The notes under the pieces were generated by a model. That model made no database searches, was not told the DNA's origin, and was given only the letters and a program-made list of their open reading frames with translations. From NCBI GenBank assembly GCA_963854835.1, contig OY978525.1, positions 57,024,855 to 57,088,854 of the forward strand: a DNA stretch of 64,000 bases, in the 5' to 3' direction. The position numbers and the translations under genes were made by a program. Below, one piece after another: positions 34,313 through 46,356 of the stretch (position 1 is the stretch's first letter; each line of letters begins with the position of its first letter). The stretch comes from Megamerina dolium. Lineage: Eukaryota > Arthropoda > Insecta > Diptera > Megamerinidae.

Positions 34313-34569
34313 AAGCAAAAAGAAGGTTAGAAATTTCATTGGACTGTTACTACTATAATATTAGGTAATATACATTTCGTATAGCATTTAGTATAGATCC
34401 AGAGCATGCCACTTTCCAATAAAAATCTAAAGTAACATTTACACGGTTATGTTGGAAGCAGAATTAATTGCATTTCGGATAACGCTGCCATCCGCGTCTC
34501 ACGGCATTCCATTCACTAGTTTGAAAAGGAAAACATACCATTAATGAAATGGCCAACACTCAGCCTCGA

Positions 34570-34572
<3 letters not shown>
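34313..34572. other. Unassigned stretch between two (TA)n arrays
   Basis: About 260 bp lie between two (TA)n arrays. No ORF or repeat was recognised. Confidence 0.55.

Positions 34573-34660
<88 letters not shown>
34573..34660. repeat. (TA)n array, perfect
   Basis: About 88 bp of uninterrupted TA dinucleotides. Confidence 0.95.
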
Positions 34661-34663
<3 letters not shown>

Positions 34664-34689
34664 AGGGATTAGCCGAATCAGACCACTTA

Positions 34690-36218
34690 TATGGGTCTCT
34701 CAAATCTTGTGTTAATTATTTGTTTGGTTGCAGAATTCTTCTACTTCCTTCTCTGGGAAGTAATTCCCCACATGAGACCGAACATTTATACTGATGCAAT
34801 ACCCACTTTCCCTTCTGAATTTTGTCATCGACGTGACTATTCCAAGTCCGCTCGTTATCCAGGATGACACCTAGATACGTTACTTCCTTGGAGACATTGA
34901 TGTTTGATCCAAAAAGCCTAAGGGGGTCTATTTTTAGCCCAGTCCTTTTAGTAAAGAGTACTGTTTCCGACTTACTAGCATTTACAGAGAACCGTTGTTC
35001 TGTGCACCATTCTTCAACCACTTTGAGAGCACCTCTCATGGTATCATAAATAGTGTCCAGGAACTTACCGCTAACCGTTATTGCTGTGTCATCTGCATAC
35101 CCGACGGTGTGTATGCCTATTGAGTCCAGAAGCTGGAGTTGGGAATCGACCGTGATATTTAAAGGATGAGCGACAATATGCCCCCCTTTGTGGACACCTT
35201 TGACTACCCTACATCTGAGTCTGCAACTCCCATGCAACTCTTAGCATGCTGTCCACCCACCTTATAATGGTTGGGCTGACTTCACGAGTAGCAAGGGCCA
35301 TCCTTAGCTAATCGAAACCAATCTTATCAAAGGCACCTTCTATATCCATAAAAGTAGACATAGATATTCCTCCACAAAGCAGTTATATCTCCGCTACGCG
35401 AACGAGTTCGTGCAGGGCTGTTTCGGTGGATTTACCAGATCTGTATGCATGCTGACACCTGTTCAGTGGTTATGTCAGAAGCGTTGTCCTTTCCATGTAG
35501 TCCGCCAGTCTCGCTCCATACATTTAAGCAGAAAGGAGGTTAAGCTAACCGGGTGGAAAGATTTAGCCTCTGAGTAGTCCCTTTTTTCCGGCTTTGAAAG
35601 AAAGAGAACCTTATATTCCCAGAAGCCTGTCTACCAGAGCTTCTGCACCCCACTGAAGTAGGGCTGGAAATATCCCGTCTGTACCCGCTGTTTTTAATGG
35701 AAAGAAACGCTTGATGGCGTTTATCACTCCATCTCTGGTGACTATCCTTTCAGCTTCCAATCTTTCGTCCCTGTTTGCACCCTTGCGGGTGGTTTCCCAT
35801 AGATCTTCCGATCTAAAGCTTCCTCCATCAGGTATTTCGGTGACTCTCCGATTGTCTCTGTATAGGGCCCATTCGTTTTGTGAATTAATCCCAACTTTGA
35901 TATAATCCTCTGTAATCTACATACATCGTTCATATCTTGCATATTTGAGAAGAATTCCCTCCACGTTTTACGGTTGCGTAGAGTCTTCTTCAGCTCCCTT
36001 TTCTTTGACTTGTGGTCGTCCCATGCGTTGGGGTCCCCTCTCAGGTGACGATTGAAAGCCTTGTCTCCTTGTTGATGGATTCCAGTTCCTCATTCCACCA
36101 TGGAGTGGAATGCCGATCGCTACAGAGCCATGGTAACTGACTATTCGATTCCCCAATTGCGTGGTATAAATGTGAAAGAAATGCCTTACATCGAACATAA
36201 CAATCGAATTATAGAATG
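34690..36218 (-). pseudogene. Third LOA-type LINE, RT fragment
   Basis: The minus-strand frame 34716-35237 encodes RT palm and thumb with an intact YADD box (HTVGYADDTAITVSGK), KSETVLFTKR and VTYLGVILDNERTWNSHV. Upstream in broken frames are KSTETALHELVRV, FMDIEGAFDKIGFD and REVSPTIIRWVDSML (35240-35500), and earlier linker sequence to about 36200. It belongs to the LOA-like group but is clearly different from the LOA copies at 20985 and 36308. Both ends are lost. Confidence 0.75.
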
Positions 36219-36219
36219 A

Positions 36220-36307
36220 AACATTTGGCTATAAAATAATTTCTCGAAATGGACCTGTGAACTATCCTGCAAGATCTTGCGATTTAACGCGTCTGGACTA
36301 TTCCTAT
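36220..36307 (+). pseudogene. Mariner transposase fragment next to the LOA copy 2 tail
   Basis: A frame of about 28 codons reads ISRNGPVNYPARSCDLTRLDY. It matches the region before the last catalytic Asp of the DD41D mariner at 54540-55562 (ISRRGDIKWPPRSCDLTPLDF). It is cut exactly where the (TAA)n tail of LOA copy 2 begins, so the LINE probably inserted into, or was joined to, a mariner. Confidence 0.72.
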
Positions 36308-36539
36308 TATATTATTATTATTATTATTATTATTAAGGCTATGAAGCACCGCGACCTGAAGATCTGTTGTGCAGCCTTATTCCCTAACTAGCAGATCTCA
36401 AGACTATTAGTAAATCTTGTCACTGCTGTGGGATTGATTTTAACTAAGTCCCTGGGAACTATGAATCCGTTGCCCAGCTGTGGCTAGACGCAGACTAGCG
36501 TCTAGACACAATTGCAAAGAGCGTATTCTGCTGTTTCCT

Positions 36540-38139
36540 GCTCTTCAAGACAGAGTCAACAGAGATCTTTGTTTACCACACCCATTTTCATGATGTGATA
36601 ATTAAGCTTAAAATGACCTGTTAATAGTTCAGTGTACAGCTTGATATCTTTTCTGCTGAGGTTCAACATAGTATCTACCTTAATATATTCAAGGTCAATG
36701 AATCTTTTCGACTGCCGCATGCCTGTTTGGGCTTTTTTCTTTTCACATATTAAGTTGTTCATGAAGCTACTGTTTACCCCGCAGAAGGGTTCTGGGCCTA
36801 TGAAAGGAGTGTCTGCGCCCTTTTTGGCCAGTAAATCTGCCATTTCATTTCCTGCATGCCCCTCGTGTCCCTGTACCCATATTAGAGTCACAGAGTTCCT
36901 CTTTGCTACGATATTGAGGAGTTCTAAGCATTCCTAAATCAACTTAGATTGAACGAGAAATTCATTAGTGATTTTAGAGTTGCCTGACTGTCTGAAAGAA
37001 TGCATATGTTGGTTACTCTAGTGCCCCTACGTAGACGTTCTCTGACAGATAGCTCTAAGGCGTGGACCTCCGCCTGAAAAATGAAAGCTATTTTTCCCAT
37101 TGCAATTGCCTTCCGGAAATTTTACCCTACAATTCCCACTTCCGCACTGCCATCTTCCATTTTGGATCCATCAGTGTACCATAGCTGTGAGCCCTGTTCT
37201 AGAAATATTTCGTTGTTTCTCCAAGCTGAGCGAGAGTGAATGATCACTTCGAAGAGTTTGGAAAATATAAATTTTTAACCATCCTTTCGAAGACCGTGAG
37301 GCCCGGTGAATTCCAGACTAAGTCTAGAATCTTAATGTGCCCTTTTAGGTTACCTTCTTTCAGGTGAATAGAGTTCGGAAGCCTTATGGCAGCATTGGCT
37401 GCTGTCCTCTTAACAACAAGGTGTAGAAGATTGAGACCTGTGATTATTCCTAAAGCTGCTGTGGGGCTAGTTCTCATCACTCCCGTTACTCTCTAACAGG
37501 CTATTCGATGAATCCTGTTAAGGATAATCTGAGTCCCAATTTGATTTACCTTGGGCCACCATGCCAGAGTCATAGGTGATCATTGGTACTATTACAGTTT
37601 TGTAAGACCAAGCCATAATTTTAGGTCGTGGTCCCCATGTTTTACCCCCATGTTTGGCAAGCGAAGGCAGCCCCTTTCTTCGTGATGTATGATAAATGGT
37701 TATTCCAAGTAAGAGTTTTATCCAGGATTACTCCCAAATATTTCATCTCCTCAGAGAGTAATAGTTATGTTTTACCTAACTTCAAGATCCCTAAATTCAA
37801 CTTCCTCCTCTTCGTGAAGGGTACCAGCTTCGTTTTGCTAGGGTTTACCGAAAGTTCTTTCTCTTGACACCAGTCTTATGTGATGTCAAGAGCTAGTTGC
37901 ATGCGCTCAGTTATGGTAGAGTAAAATTTGCCTCTGACCATAATTATTAAGTGATCTGCAAAGCCCTGAACTTCGTATCCGAAATCATCGAGAGATGTAA
38001 AAGCTCGTCAACGACCAATAACCATAGGAGCGGCGATAAAATATCTCCTTGAGGACAACCCTTAGTTGACTTGACAATTAATTTTTCTGTCCCCATTTCG
38101 TAAATTAATGTCCTGTTTTTCAGCATATTAAGAACCCAT
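36540..38139 (-). pseudogene. LOA copy 2 ORF2: RT palm to RNase H
   Basis: RNase H is readable (TLIWVQGHEGHAGNEMADLLA at 36840-36890, plus the other acidic motifs). The RT palm has KGCPQGDILSPLLWLLVVDELL (near 38050), and the catalytic box reads FADH on the minus strand at 37951-37962, as in copy 1. Frame breaks and stops match copy 1 at many positions, so most damage predates the separation of the two copies. Confidence 0.8.
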
Positions 38140-38153
38140 GTTATGATCAGTCT

Positions 38154-41100
38154 GGTGGTCTGGTGGTGTTTTCGCAAGGTAACGTGTTTAACTGACTCAA
38201 CCGGGTGGGGCTAGCGCAATCCTTGTTGAACTCATCACAAGTCAACTCACTGGCTGTCATGTAGTTTGATCTGAGCGCTATGTGATAATACCTTTATTTG
38301 TTAATGAGCGGTAGTCATGTAGCTTGCTCTGCTTACTATGTGATGGCGCCTTCATTATTACTAATGGGGGCCCTCCACGTGGCGACCACCGGGCAACGTT
38401 CTCCTGGCACTCGCTGAGAGAGGCACCAGTGAGGGGCGAAAATCTCCTCGGTTAGAGGTTGTGCGTTGGGTTTGGGACCCGCCACATAGAAAATCTCCCC
38501 AATGAAAAAAACAGCAATGCCTCGGATAAGGACTACCGCTTTTGTTGATGACCCTGGAATGTCCGGCCCCTTTATAGGGAGAGTGCCTCTATCAAGCTGG
38601 TTGATGTCCTCGAAAAATACAGAGCTGACATCACCGCTCTCCAGGAAATGCGATGGACAGGACAGGGCTGCTCCAAAAGAGCGTCCTGTGAAATCTACTA
38701 CAGTTGCCATGCTGAAAGGCACGAATTACGACGTGGATTTTTGGTCAGCAAGAAACTACGATACCCTGTCTCACATTTCACGCCTGTGAACGAGCGGCTG
38801 GCCACAATCCGCATCAGGGCAAAATTCTTCAACATCAGCCTTATATGTGCCCACGCTCCGACGGATGAGAAGGACAATGTGACCAAGGAGAGCTTCTTCC
38901 AGCGCCTCGAAGAAGCTTACGACCGCTGCCCCCGCTACGATATCAAAATCGTACTTGGAGACTTTAATGCCAGGGTGGGCAAGGAAGGTACCTTTGGTCC
39001 AACTGTCGGAAAATTCAGCCTCCACCAGAACACCTCCAATAACGGAATGAGGCTGATCGACTTCGCCGCAGCATGAAACATGGTAATTGGTGGTACCAGA
39101 TTCCAGCATCTCGACATCCACAAAGCGACATGGCTGTCTCCAGATTAACGTACAAGCAACCAAATTGATCATGTGGTGATTGACGGAAGGCATGCTTCCA
39201 GTATGATGAACGTGAAATCGATCCGTGGTGCCAACATCGACTCGGATCACTACCTTGTTGCAGCTAAGGTGCGCACACGTTTATGTGTCCCAAATAACAA
39301 GAGAAGTCCCACACAGAGAAAGGTCAACGTCAGTAAGCTGCGATCACCAGACACAACAGATGCATTTTCCACTCGACTATCGGATCTGCTTATGCAGAAC
39401 ACTCCCCCACTTGATGATACATGCGCACGGTGGACACATATATCCCACTTCATGACTACTGCTGCCGAGGAGGTAATCGGTTACTACCGACCTCTGAGGA
39501 GTGAGTGGTATGATCAGGAGTGTCGCGACGCTACCGCAGAGAAAGACGCCGCCTACAGAAGAACCCTGCGTGCAGGTACAATGCGAGCTGTTAAGGAGCG
39601 GTACAGAGAGAAAAGGAGTGCAGAGAGACGTATTTTCAGGCGCAAGAAAAAAGAACATGAAAGACGCGAGTCTGAGGAGATAGAGATGTGTACCGACAAG
39701 AATGAGACTCGAAAATTCTTTGAAAAGATCAAGCGTCTGAGTGGAGGATTAAATCCCGGAGCCTCTTCTTGTAGTGATGGAAATGGGAATCTGGTTACAG
39801 ATGTCCAGAGTGTACTGAGCCTATGGAGGGAACACTTCTCCACGTTACTGAATGGCGATGCTACGAACAATTCCGCCAGTGGATGGTGTTGATGTTCCAC
39901 CACCCGACTATGACGAGGTTGAAACGGTCATTTTAAGGCTGAAGAACAACAAAGCTGCAGGTGCTGATGGCCTGCGTACAGAGTTGTTTAAGACCGGAGG
40001 CGATGAGCTGCTCACCTGCATGCACCTGCTCATAAGCAGAATATGGTCGGATGAAAGCATGCCTGATGATTGGAGGCTCAATGTTCTCTGTCCCGTATAT
40101 AAAAAAGAAGACCCCACAATTTGCGCCAACTACCGTGGAATAAGTCTCCTGAGCATCGCATACAAGGTCCTATCGAGCGTATTGTGTAAAAGATTGAAGC
40201 CCATGCTCAACAACCTGATTGGACCTTATCAGTGTGGCCTGGTGAATCTACCATCGACCAAATTTTCACACTGCGCCAAGTCCTGGAGGAGACCCAAGAA
40301 AAACAGATCGACACACACCATCTATTTGTTGATTATAAAGCCGCTTTCGACAGTCCGGTAAGGGATTACCTCTACGTAACAATGTCTGAGTTCGGTATTC
40401 CTGCAAAGCTCATTCGATTTTGTAGAATGACATTGCATAACTCCCGTTATGCAGTGAAAATTGGGAAGGACCTCTCCGCACCGTTTAATACCGAACGGGG
40501 TTTCAGACAAGGTGATTCGTTATAGTGCGACTTCTTCAATCTTATTATGGAGAAAATAATACGAGCTGCTGATATACGACATAATGGCACTATCTTCAGC
40601 AAAAGTGTCATGCTGTTAGCGTATGCCGACGATGTTGACATAATCGGCATGAACACGCGAGAATGAGTGCAGCATTTTCAGAGTTGGAAAGAGAGTCGCG
40701 TCAAATGGGTCTTACGATGAACGAGGGCAAGACGAAGTATCTAGTGTCAACAAACAAAGAGTCCCGGCGTCTTGGACAGCACGTCACTGTTGACAACTAC
40801 GCTTTTGAAGTAGTAAGGGACTTTGTCTATCTTGGAATCAGCATCAACAACTGTAATGACGTCAGCCTGGAGATCATGCGTAGGATAACTTTTGCTAACA
40901 GGTGTTACTTTGGGCTGAGTAAGCAATTGAGAAGTCGAGCCCTCTCTCGAAGAACGAAAACTACACTCTACAAGTCTCTCATAATGCCTGTCCTAACATA
41001 TGGCGCTGAAGCCTGGACAATTTCCACCTCAGATGAGCGAATGCTTGTAGTTTTCGAGAGAAAAGTCCTACGCAAGATATTTGGACCTATTTGCGTTGGT

Positions 41101-41396
41101 GGCGAGTACCGAATAAGGTACAACCATGAGCTGTACGAGCTGTATGCCGATATTGTCATAGTAGAGCGCATCAAAATCCAGCGGCTGCGCTGGCTAGGTC
41201 ATGTCGAGCGAATGGAGGACGACGCAGAAGAGGAAGACCTAACCTCCGGTGGAAAGACCAAGTACTGGAGAACCTGACGGCGCTTGGAATTTCTAACTGG
41301 CGCCATCTTACAAAGAACAGAGATAGCTGGCGAAGCATGTTATTTGCGGCCTAAATCGATATTCGGTTGTTATGGCCACAAAAGTAAGTAAGTAAG
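38154..41396 (+). mobile_element. RTE-type LINE, full span, inserted in LOA copy 2
   Basis: A 3.24-kb element is flanked by TTATGATCAGTCT at 38141-38153 and 41397-41409. It has one ORF (endonuclease plus RT), no ORF1 and no RNase H, and ends in a short GTAA repeat tail (GTAAGTAAGTAAG) instead of poly-A. This layout, about 3.2 kb with a simple-repeat tail, is characteristic of the RTE clade. Confidence 0.88.
38560..41277 (+). pseudogene. RTE ORF: APE endonuclease and reverse transcriptase, broken
   Basis: Endonuclease: WNVR (38558), LEKYRADITALQEMRWTGQG, VLGDFNARVGKEG, IDHVVIDGRHAS and SDHYLVAAKVR (39235-39270). RT: KAAGADGLRTELFK, CANYRGISLLSIAYKVLSSVL, DYKAAFDSP, GFRQGDS and an intact LAYADDVDIIG box (40618-40650). 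The C-terminal region has KYLVSTNKES, TLYKSLIMPVLTYGAEAWT and LRWLGHVERMED (40663-41277). Breaks: a stop at 39076, frame changes near 39890 and 40240, a stop at 40523, a frame change near 40655, and a C-terminal deletion near 41225 relative to the copy at 58565. Not functional. Confidence 0.85.
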
Positions 41397-41409
41397 TTAT
41401 GATCAGTCT

Positions 41410-41710
41410 ATGAATTTGCAATAGACCTGAAAGTAGCATTATCAAAAGCTCCAGTAATGTCAAACGATGTACAAAGAGCTATCTCTTTACCCTCTAATTG
41501 TGTATCTTTAAGATAAACTTCTCTGTTGTACTGATCTGGATATGGGCCGAAAGGGCCATATGCCTATGGGCGTGTTATCCGCCTTTTTCCTGCTTTCGGA
41601 ATGAAAGCGACCTTAGCTTTTGTCCATGATTTAGGCACTGCACATATTAGAATTGGTGCTAATACATCAGCCCCTTGCCGGAGACGGCAAGGTTTAATAT
41701 CATCGACACC
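41410..41710 (-). pseudogene. LOA copy 2 ORF2: RT fingers segment
   Basis: LINE sequence lies between the RTE insertion and J3. The minus strand encodes RT finger sequence before the palm, with a lysine-rich motif and weak readable pieces in several frames. This segment is absent from copy 1, where the RTE fragment joins directly to GATATTAAACC. The GGTTTAATATCATCGACACC bases here match the LINE edge at 23805-23830. Confidence 0.7.
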
Positions 41711-41719
41711 CGCAGATTT
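41711..41719. repeat. Target duplication CGCAGATTT, left of J3
   Basis: The same nine bases occur at 46348-46356 on the other side of J3. Confidence 0.85.
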
Positions 41720-41867
41720 TTTTGTTTGTCTAAAAAGCTTTTTTTATTGGATCTTTCTAAATTACTTAGAAACTAACAATAAGTAATCAAATCTTACAAA
41801 CTAACTAAAATTATGTGATATTCCCAACGTTCCATCACAATTTGTTGAGTCGCGAGGTATAGCAATT

Positions 41868-44509
41868 TCACAGCATATTCAGTGTGTCTTTTCTTTTTAA
41901 TCGACGATGCCCCGTGCTCAGCAACAATTGCCTAGCAAGGGGATTCGGATGACTGTGTAATTTTTGAATGTAGCTTCTGCAGGACATTGCAACTTCCTCA
42001 GAAATTGTGGGTACATTTAAATCTCGATGAATGTTAACGTTTCTCATATACCAAGGCGCGTTTATAATAATTCGCAGACAATTGGATTGTATTCGCTGCA
42101 ATTTTTCGATATTAGAGGGAGATGCGGTGCCCCAAAACTGAATACCATAAGTCCAAATTGGCTTCAGGATTGCTTTATATAATAGCACTTTGTATTCAAG
42201 ATTCAACTTTGATCTTTTGTGTAACAGCCACCATAACTGATTCATTTTAAGCTTGATCTGAGTTTTCTTTGCCTCTATGTGATTTTTCCATGTCAGCCTT
42301 CTATCAAAGTGAATACCCAAGTACTTTGTTGAGGAACATTGTGGAACTGATTGGCCATTAATATTAAGTGGGGGATATGTATCAAGCGTTAGCGTGAAGG
42401 TTACATGTACGCTCTTTGATTCACTGACTTTTATACGCCATTTTGCTAGCCAGATTTCGAGAGAATCGACATGAGTCTGCAGGAGTTTAGTAGCTTCTAT
42501 GGGGTTACAGCGAGAGCACAATATTGCCGTATCATCTGCAAAGGTCGATATGAATGTATAGTTATTGTTGGGCATATCTGAAGTGTATAAGAGATACAAT
42601 AAGGGGCCCAAAACGCTTCCTTGAAGAACGCCAGCGTGAATATCCAATGGATTTGTTGTGTAATCCTTGTGATGTACGAGAAATTATTTTCGTGAGGTAG
42701 CTACTAAGCAATGAGGCGACATTTGCAGGCAGTAATAGTTTGAGTTTGTAAATAAGGCCATCGTGCCATACTTTATCGAAAGCTTGAGTGATATCAAGAA
42801 AGACAGCTGAGCAATACTTTTTTTTTCAAAAGTGTTCCTTATCAGAGTTACAATGCGGTGGACTTGTTCTATTGTGCCGTGCTGTTTTCTAAATTCAAAC
42901 TGATGTTGGTGAATCAGTTGGTTGAGGTTAATAAATGTAGTTATATTCATGACTAGTAGCTTTTCGAATACTTTAGAGAGTAGATGCTGGAGGCTGATAG
43001 GTCTGTACGATGCAACTTTTGTAGGGTCTTTTCCTGGTTTTGCTATCATAATAATTTTTGAAGTTTTCCAGCATTTGGGATAGTGTTTAATACGAAGGAT
43101 AGCATTGAAAATGTGCATGAGATGAATTACTGAAGCCGGAGGTAGCTCTTTTATCATTTTACCGGTAATTTTATCTGGACCAGGTGATTTTTTTGGGTTT
43201 AAATCTTTATAAATTGCTTTGAATATGTCCTTTTTTTTAATTTTGAGCGTTATTGAGCAAGGTTGAGAAGTTAATTTTGGTAATGAGGACTGTGAAGAGG
43301 GTGGATTGGGTGTAAACACACTTTTTAGGTGGTCTGCAAAAGCCAAACCCTTCTCACAGTTGCTTCTAGCCCAATTACCGTCACTCAAACGGATGGGGGA
43401 ATCAGTGAGAATTGGCCGATTTGATTTTTTTTTGCTGATTTCCACAAAGAGTAGTCTGACGCTTCACCAGGTGTTAATTTCGCTATGTGCTCTTCTAACT
43501 CTTTGTTGTTTTTATTTTTTAAGGCTTGCTTTAACTTTCGAGTGCACTGCTGTAGCTGTGTTTTCAGATTCGGTGATCTGAATTCTTGTTATTGCCTTCG
43601 GAGTCTTCTTTTCTGTCTTACTAGCAATTCAATGTCAGCTGGTGTGTATGGACTATAGTTTGATTGCTTCCATACCCTTGTGCAGGTGGCTGAGCTGAGA
43701 GCTAATGAGAGCACCTGGTTGAATTTTTCGAGTGCTGAGTCTACATCGTGTCATTTCTTAATACAGTACTTAGAGGAAGATGGGAATTTATATATTTCTT
43801 AAATTTCAACCAGTCTATTATCTTTCTAACGCAATTGCCTTGGGGGCTTGGTGCTTTTATAGATATTACCGTGGTTGAGTGGTCAGATGATAGATCATAA
43901 TTACCCTCTGTGGCGATATTTTCCATCTGCAAACCTTTGGCGACTCCAAAGTCTATGAGATCGGTTATCTTCCTCTTGTCCGTCGGCAAATATGTCGGTT
44001 TACCATTTGATATAACATCGTAGCCGTGGTTAGTGATGATTGAGCATAGTCTTCTGCCTTTGGAGTTATTAAGCGGGAGCCCCAGTGAGTGTGTTTGGCG
44101 TTGAAATCGCCAGCAACCAAGAATTTGCTACCAAGAGTTGAGAAAAATTCTTTATATTGCTGTTCGGTAATACTGTATCTTTGGGGACAGTATATCGCAG
44201 ATATTACTAGCTTAGAGATGTATTCATATAGACATATAGATGTTGCTTGCAAGTAGACGCTACTGAAATCTTCGAGAACATGATGTTTTATTCTGCTTTT
44301 TATCAATATGGCAGTTCCTCCGCGTGCCTTACCATGCGGATGATTTGTGGTGTACAGTTTGTAATATGGTATTTGGTAGCAATTTTTGTCAGTGAAATGG
44401 CAGATATCAACATTATGTCGATCTGGCTGGATTCAAGGAATTGAATTAGCTCCAAACGGTGCTGGCTTAAGCCGTTGGCGTTCCAGTGGCATATCTTGAG
44501 GCAACTCAT
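41868..44509 (-). pseudogene. J3 ORF2: endonuclease and reverse transcriptase
   Basis: Endonuclease: MSCLKICHWNANGLSQHRLE, HAEELPY/MIKSRIKHH (RGGT region shifted), SAIYCPQRYSI, VAGDFNAKHTHWGSR, DLIDFGVAKG and LSSDHSTTV (43741-44509, in three frames). RT: SYRPISLQHLLSKVFEKLL, FRKQHGTIEQVHRI, AGVLQGSVLGPLLYLLYTSD, an intact FADDTAIL box, GIHFDRRLTWKNHIEAK and IWTYGIQFWGT (41868-43445). The ATG at 44509 overlaps the ORF1 stop as ATGA. At least four frame breaks, but all catalytic motifs remain visible. Confidence 0.86.
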
Positions 44510-46107
44510 GGTCTGGATAGCAATGTTTGGAGTAACATCGATTGATTTTTCATCATTTCTTGCATCATTGAGTTCATGAATTGGTTCATATTCTGAATTA
44601 ATGTTTGAAGCAAATGTTCAAGGGTACTTGGTTGTTGGGTGGGCAGTGAGTGTTTCTGCTCATTATTTACATTGCTTTGTTGGTGAGGGTTTTGTTTTAA
44701 CACGCTAGCGTATGAATTGGTTTGATTCTTGTTTGGGATTGCAGAGAAGAATTGTGTTGCATCAATATTTTGTCTCTTACTTGAGTTGTCTATCTGAGTT
44801 TGTTCAACTGGATTTAGAGGTTGATTGCTAGCGGAGAAATTTAGCTTTAGGGTTGTATATACTGGGCAACCTCTATAATTTGCGGTATGATTACCTCCAC
44901 AATTGCTGCATTTTTTCATGCTAGCATCGCCTTTAGATTTAGGGCATATCTTTGATTTATGGAGATCTCCACAAATCACACAAACAGCTGGCAGGGTACA
45001 ATATGTCTTAGTATGTCCATATTTCTGCACTGAGGAGGTCCAGTTCTCTTATGGGGTTCTTCGATTGTGATTTTGCGATGCAATAAATATAAAATTTTAT
45101 ATATGGGGTGTACTTCACCTTTTTTTAGGGGTTTTGTTTCAGGCTGAAGCTCAATACGATATAACGGTTGAGGTATATTGCTCTTGTTGAGAATGTTGAA
45201 TACTATTTTGGCTTGAAACCCTTCTTCCTGAAGGGCAAGTTCGATTTCGTTAATATCAACGTTGGGTTTTACGCCTTTGAGTACAACGATTAAGCCCTTA
45301 CTACTTTTTAGCTGATATGTGTAGTAAGTCTTTTTTACAGCATCAAACTCCGCAATTACCTTGCGATAATGAGTTTCGCTGTAGATTTGCACTTTCGTTT
45401 CCTCAATTTGGCCTTTGCGAATAAGAACAACGTGGAAATTCTTTGGTCCTATAAGACTTGTAATTCTAGAAATCAACTTATCTGAGTTGCGTTCTATTAA
45501 GAAAATGGGTGGGGGTTTGAAATTTTTCTTGGAGATAATATTTTCGTCACTTTCATCACCTGAAAGCAGAGCATATCTATTTTCCGAACTAATAGGGGCA
45601 GTGTTCTGCTTTTGAATTTTTGTTGAATTCATTTGTTTTGAATTTTGTGGACTTCTTTTTCGCTTTACTACAGTAATGTAGCGATTAATTCCAGTTGAAC
45701 AGCAACTGGTTCTTTATTAGTCAACGCACTAGTTGCTTTAACTACTGGCTCATGCACTTCAGTAGAAAGGCCGTTATTTGTTTGCTTTGATGTTGTAGCT
45801 GTTGGTGTTACAGCAGGAGAAGCGCATTGCACACTCCACGGTATAGAGGGAGATAGTATATCACGAGAGAACGAATTATTCTTTTTGGGTGTATTTATTG
45901 TTGTTGCAAATTTTGATGTAGTGTTAGAGAGAGGAATATGTGCAGGCAAAAGATTTGCACTGTTACTTTCACTTGTGCAGTGTGTATTAACTGATTTTTT
46001 TGATAATGCACTTATCGGGGGGTTTGCGCGGGTGATTGCAAATTATTGTTTACACACACATTAACATGCGATTGCCGTTGCCGAAGAGGAGAGCGCTGAA
46101 CACTCAT
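44506..46107 (-). pseudogene. J3 ORF1, Gag-like protein with zinc knuckles
   Basis: The start is MSVQRSPLRQRQS at 46107, parallel to MSVKRSPQS of J1. The middle has ENRYALLSGDESDEN, YTYQLKSSKGLIVVLKGVKPN, LALQEEGFQAKIVFNI and LYRIELQPE. The knuckle array follows: the first knuckle is damaged by a small deletion near 45025, then CVICGDLHKSKIC and CSNCGGNHTANYRGC. A Gln/Asn/Met-rich tail (MNQFMNSMMQEMMKNQ) ends the protein. Frame breaks lie near 45950-45660 and 45025. The role is RNA binding and packaging, by analogy with Jockey ORF1. Confidence 0.83.
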
Positions 46108-46356
46108 ATTACAAACAAAATGTTTGCAGACGATATTATTATTATTATTATTTTCTTTTCTTTGATTTTATTGTTCTTTTTGCTTATTTGTATAAGCAGT
46201 AAAGAACCACAGAAATAGCTCCTTGAGTTTACTTAGCGTCTTTTCGCAATATATTTAATTTTTTTTTACCGAAATCAATCACTTTTTCGACTCTATCAAA
46301 GGAGAGATGCGAAACACGTCCACTCTTATTGGTGACTTTTCACGAATCGCAGATTT

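Larger units (their letters stand above)
41720..46347 (-). mobile_element. Jockey-type LINE J3, full length, inserted in LOA copy 2
   Basis: A 4.63-kb element on the minus strand has a short A-rich tail (41720-41755 on the plus strand is T-rich), ORF2, ORF1 and a leader of about 240 bp. It is flanked by 9-bp duplications CGCAGATTT (41711-41719, 46348-46356). It is related to J1 and J2 but is a separate lineage. It is absent from LOA copy 1 and so is younger than the split of the two LOA copies. Confidence 0.9.
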
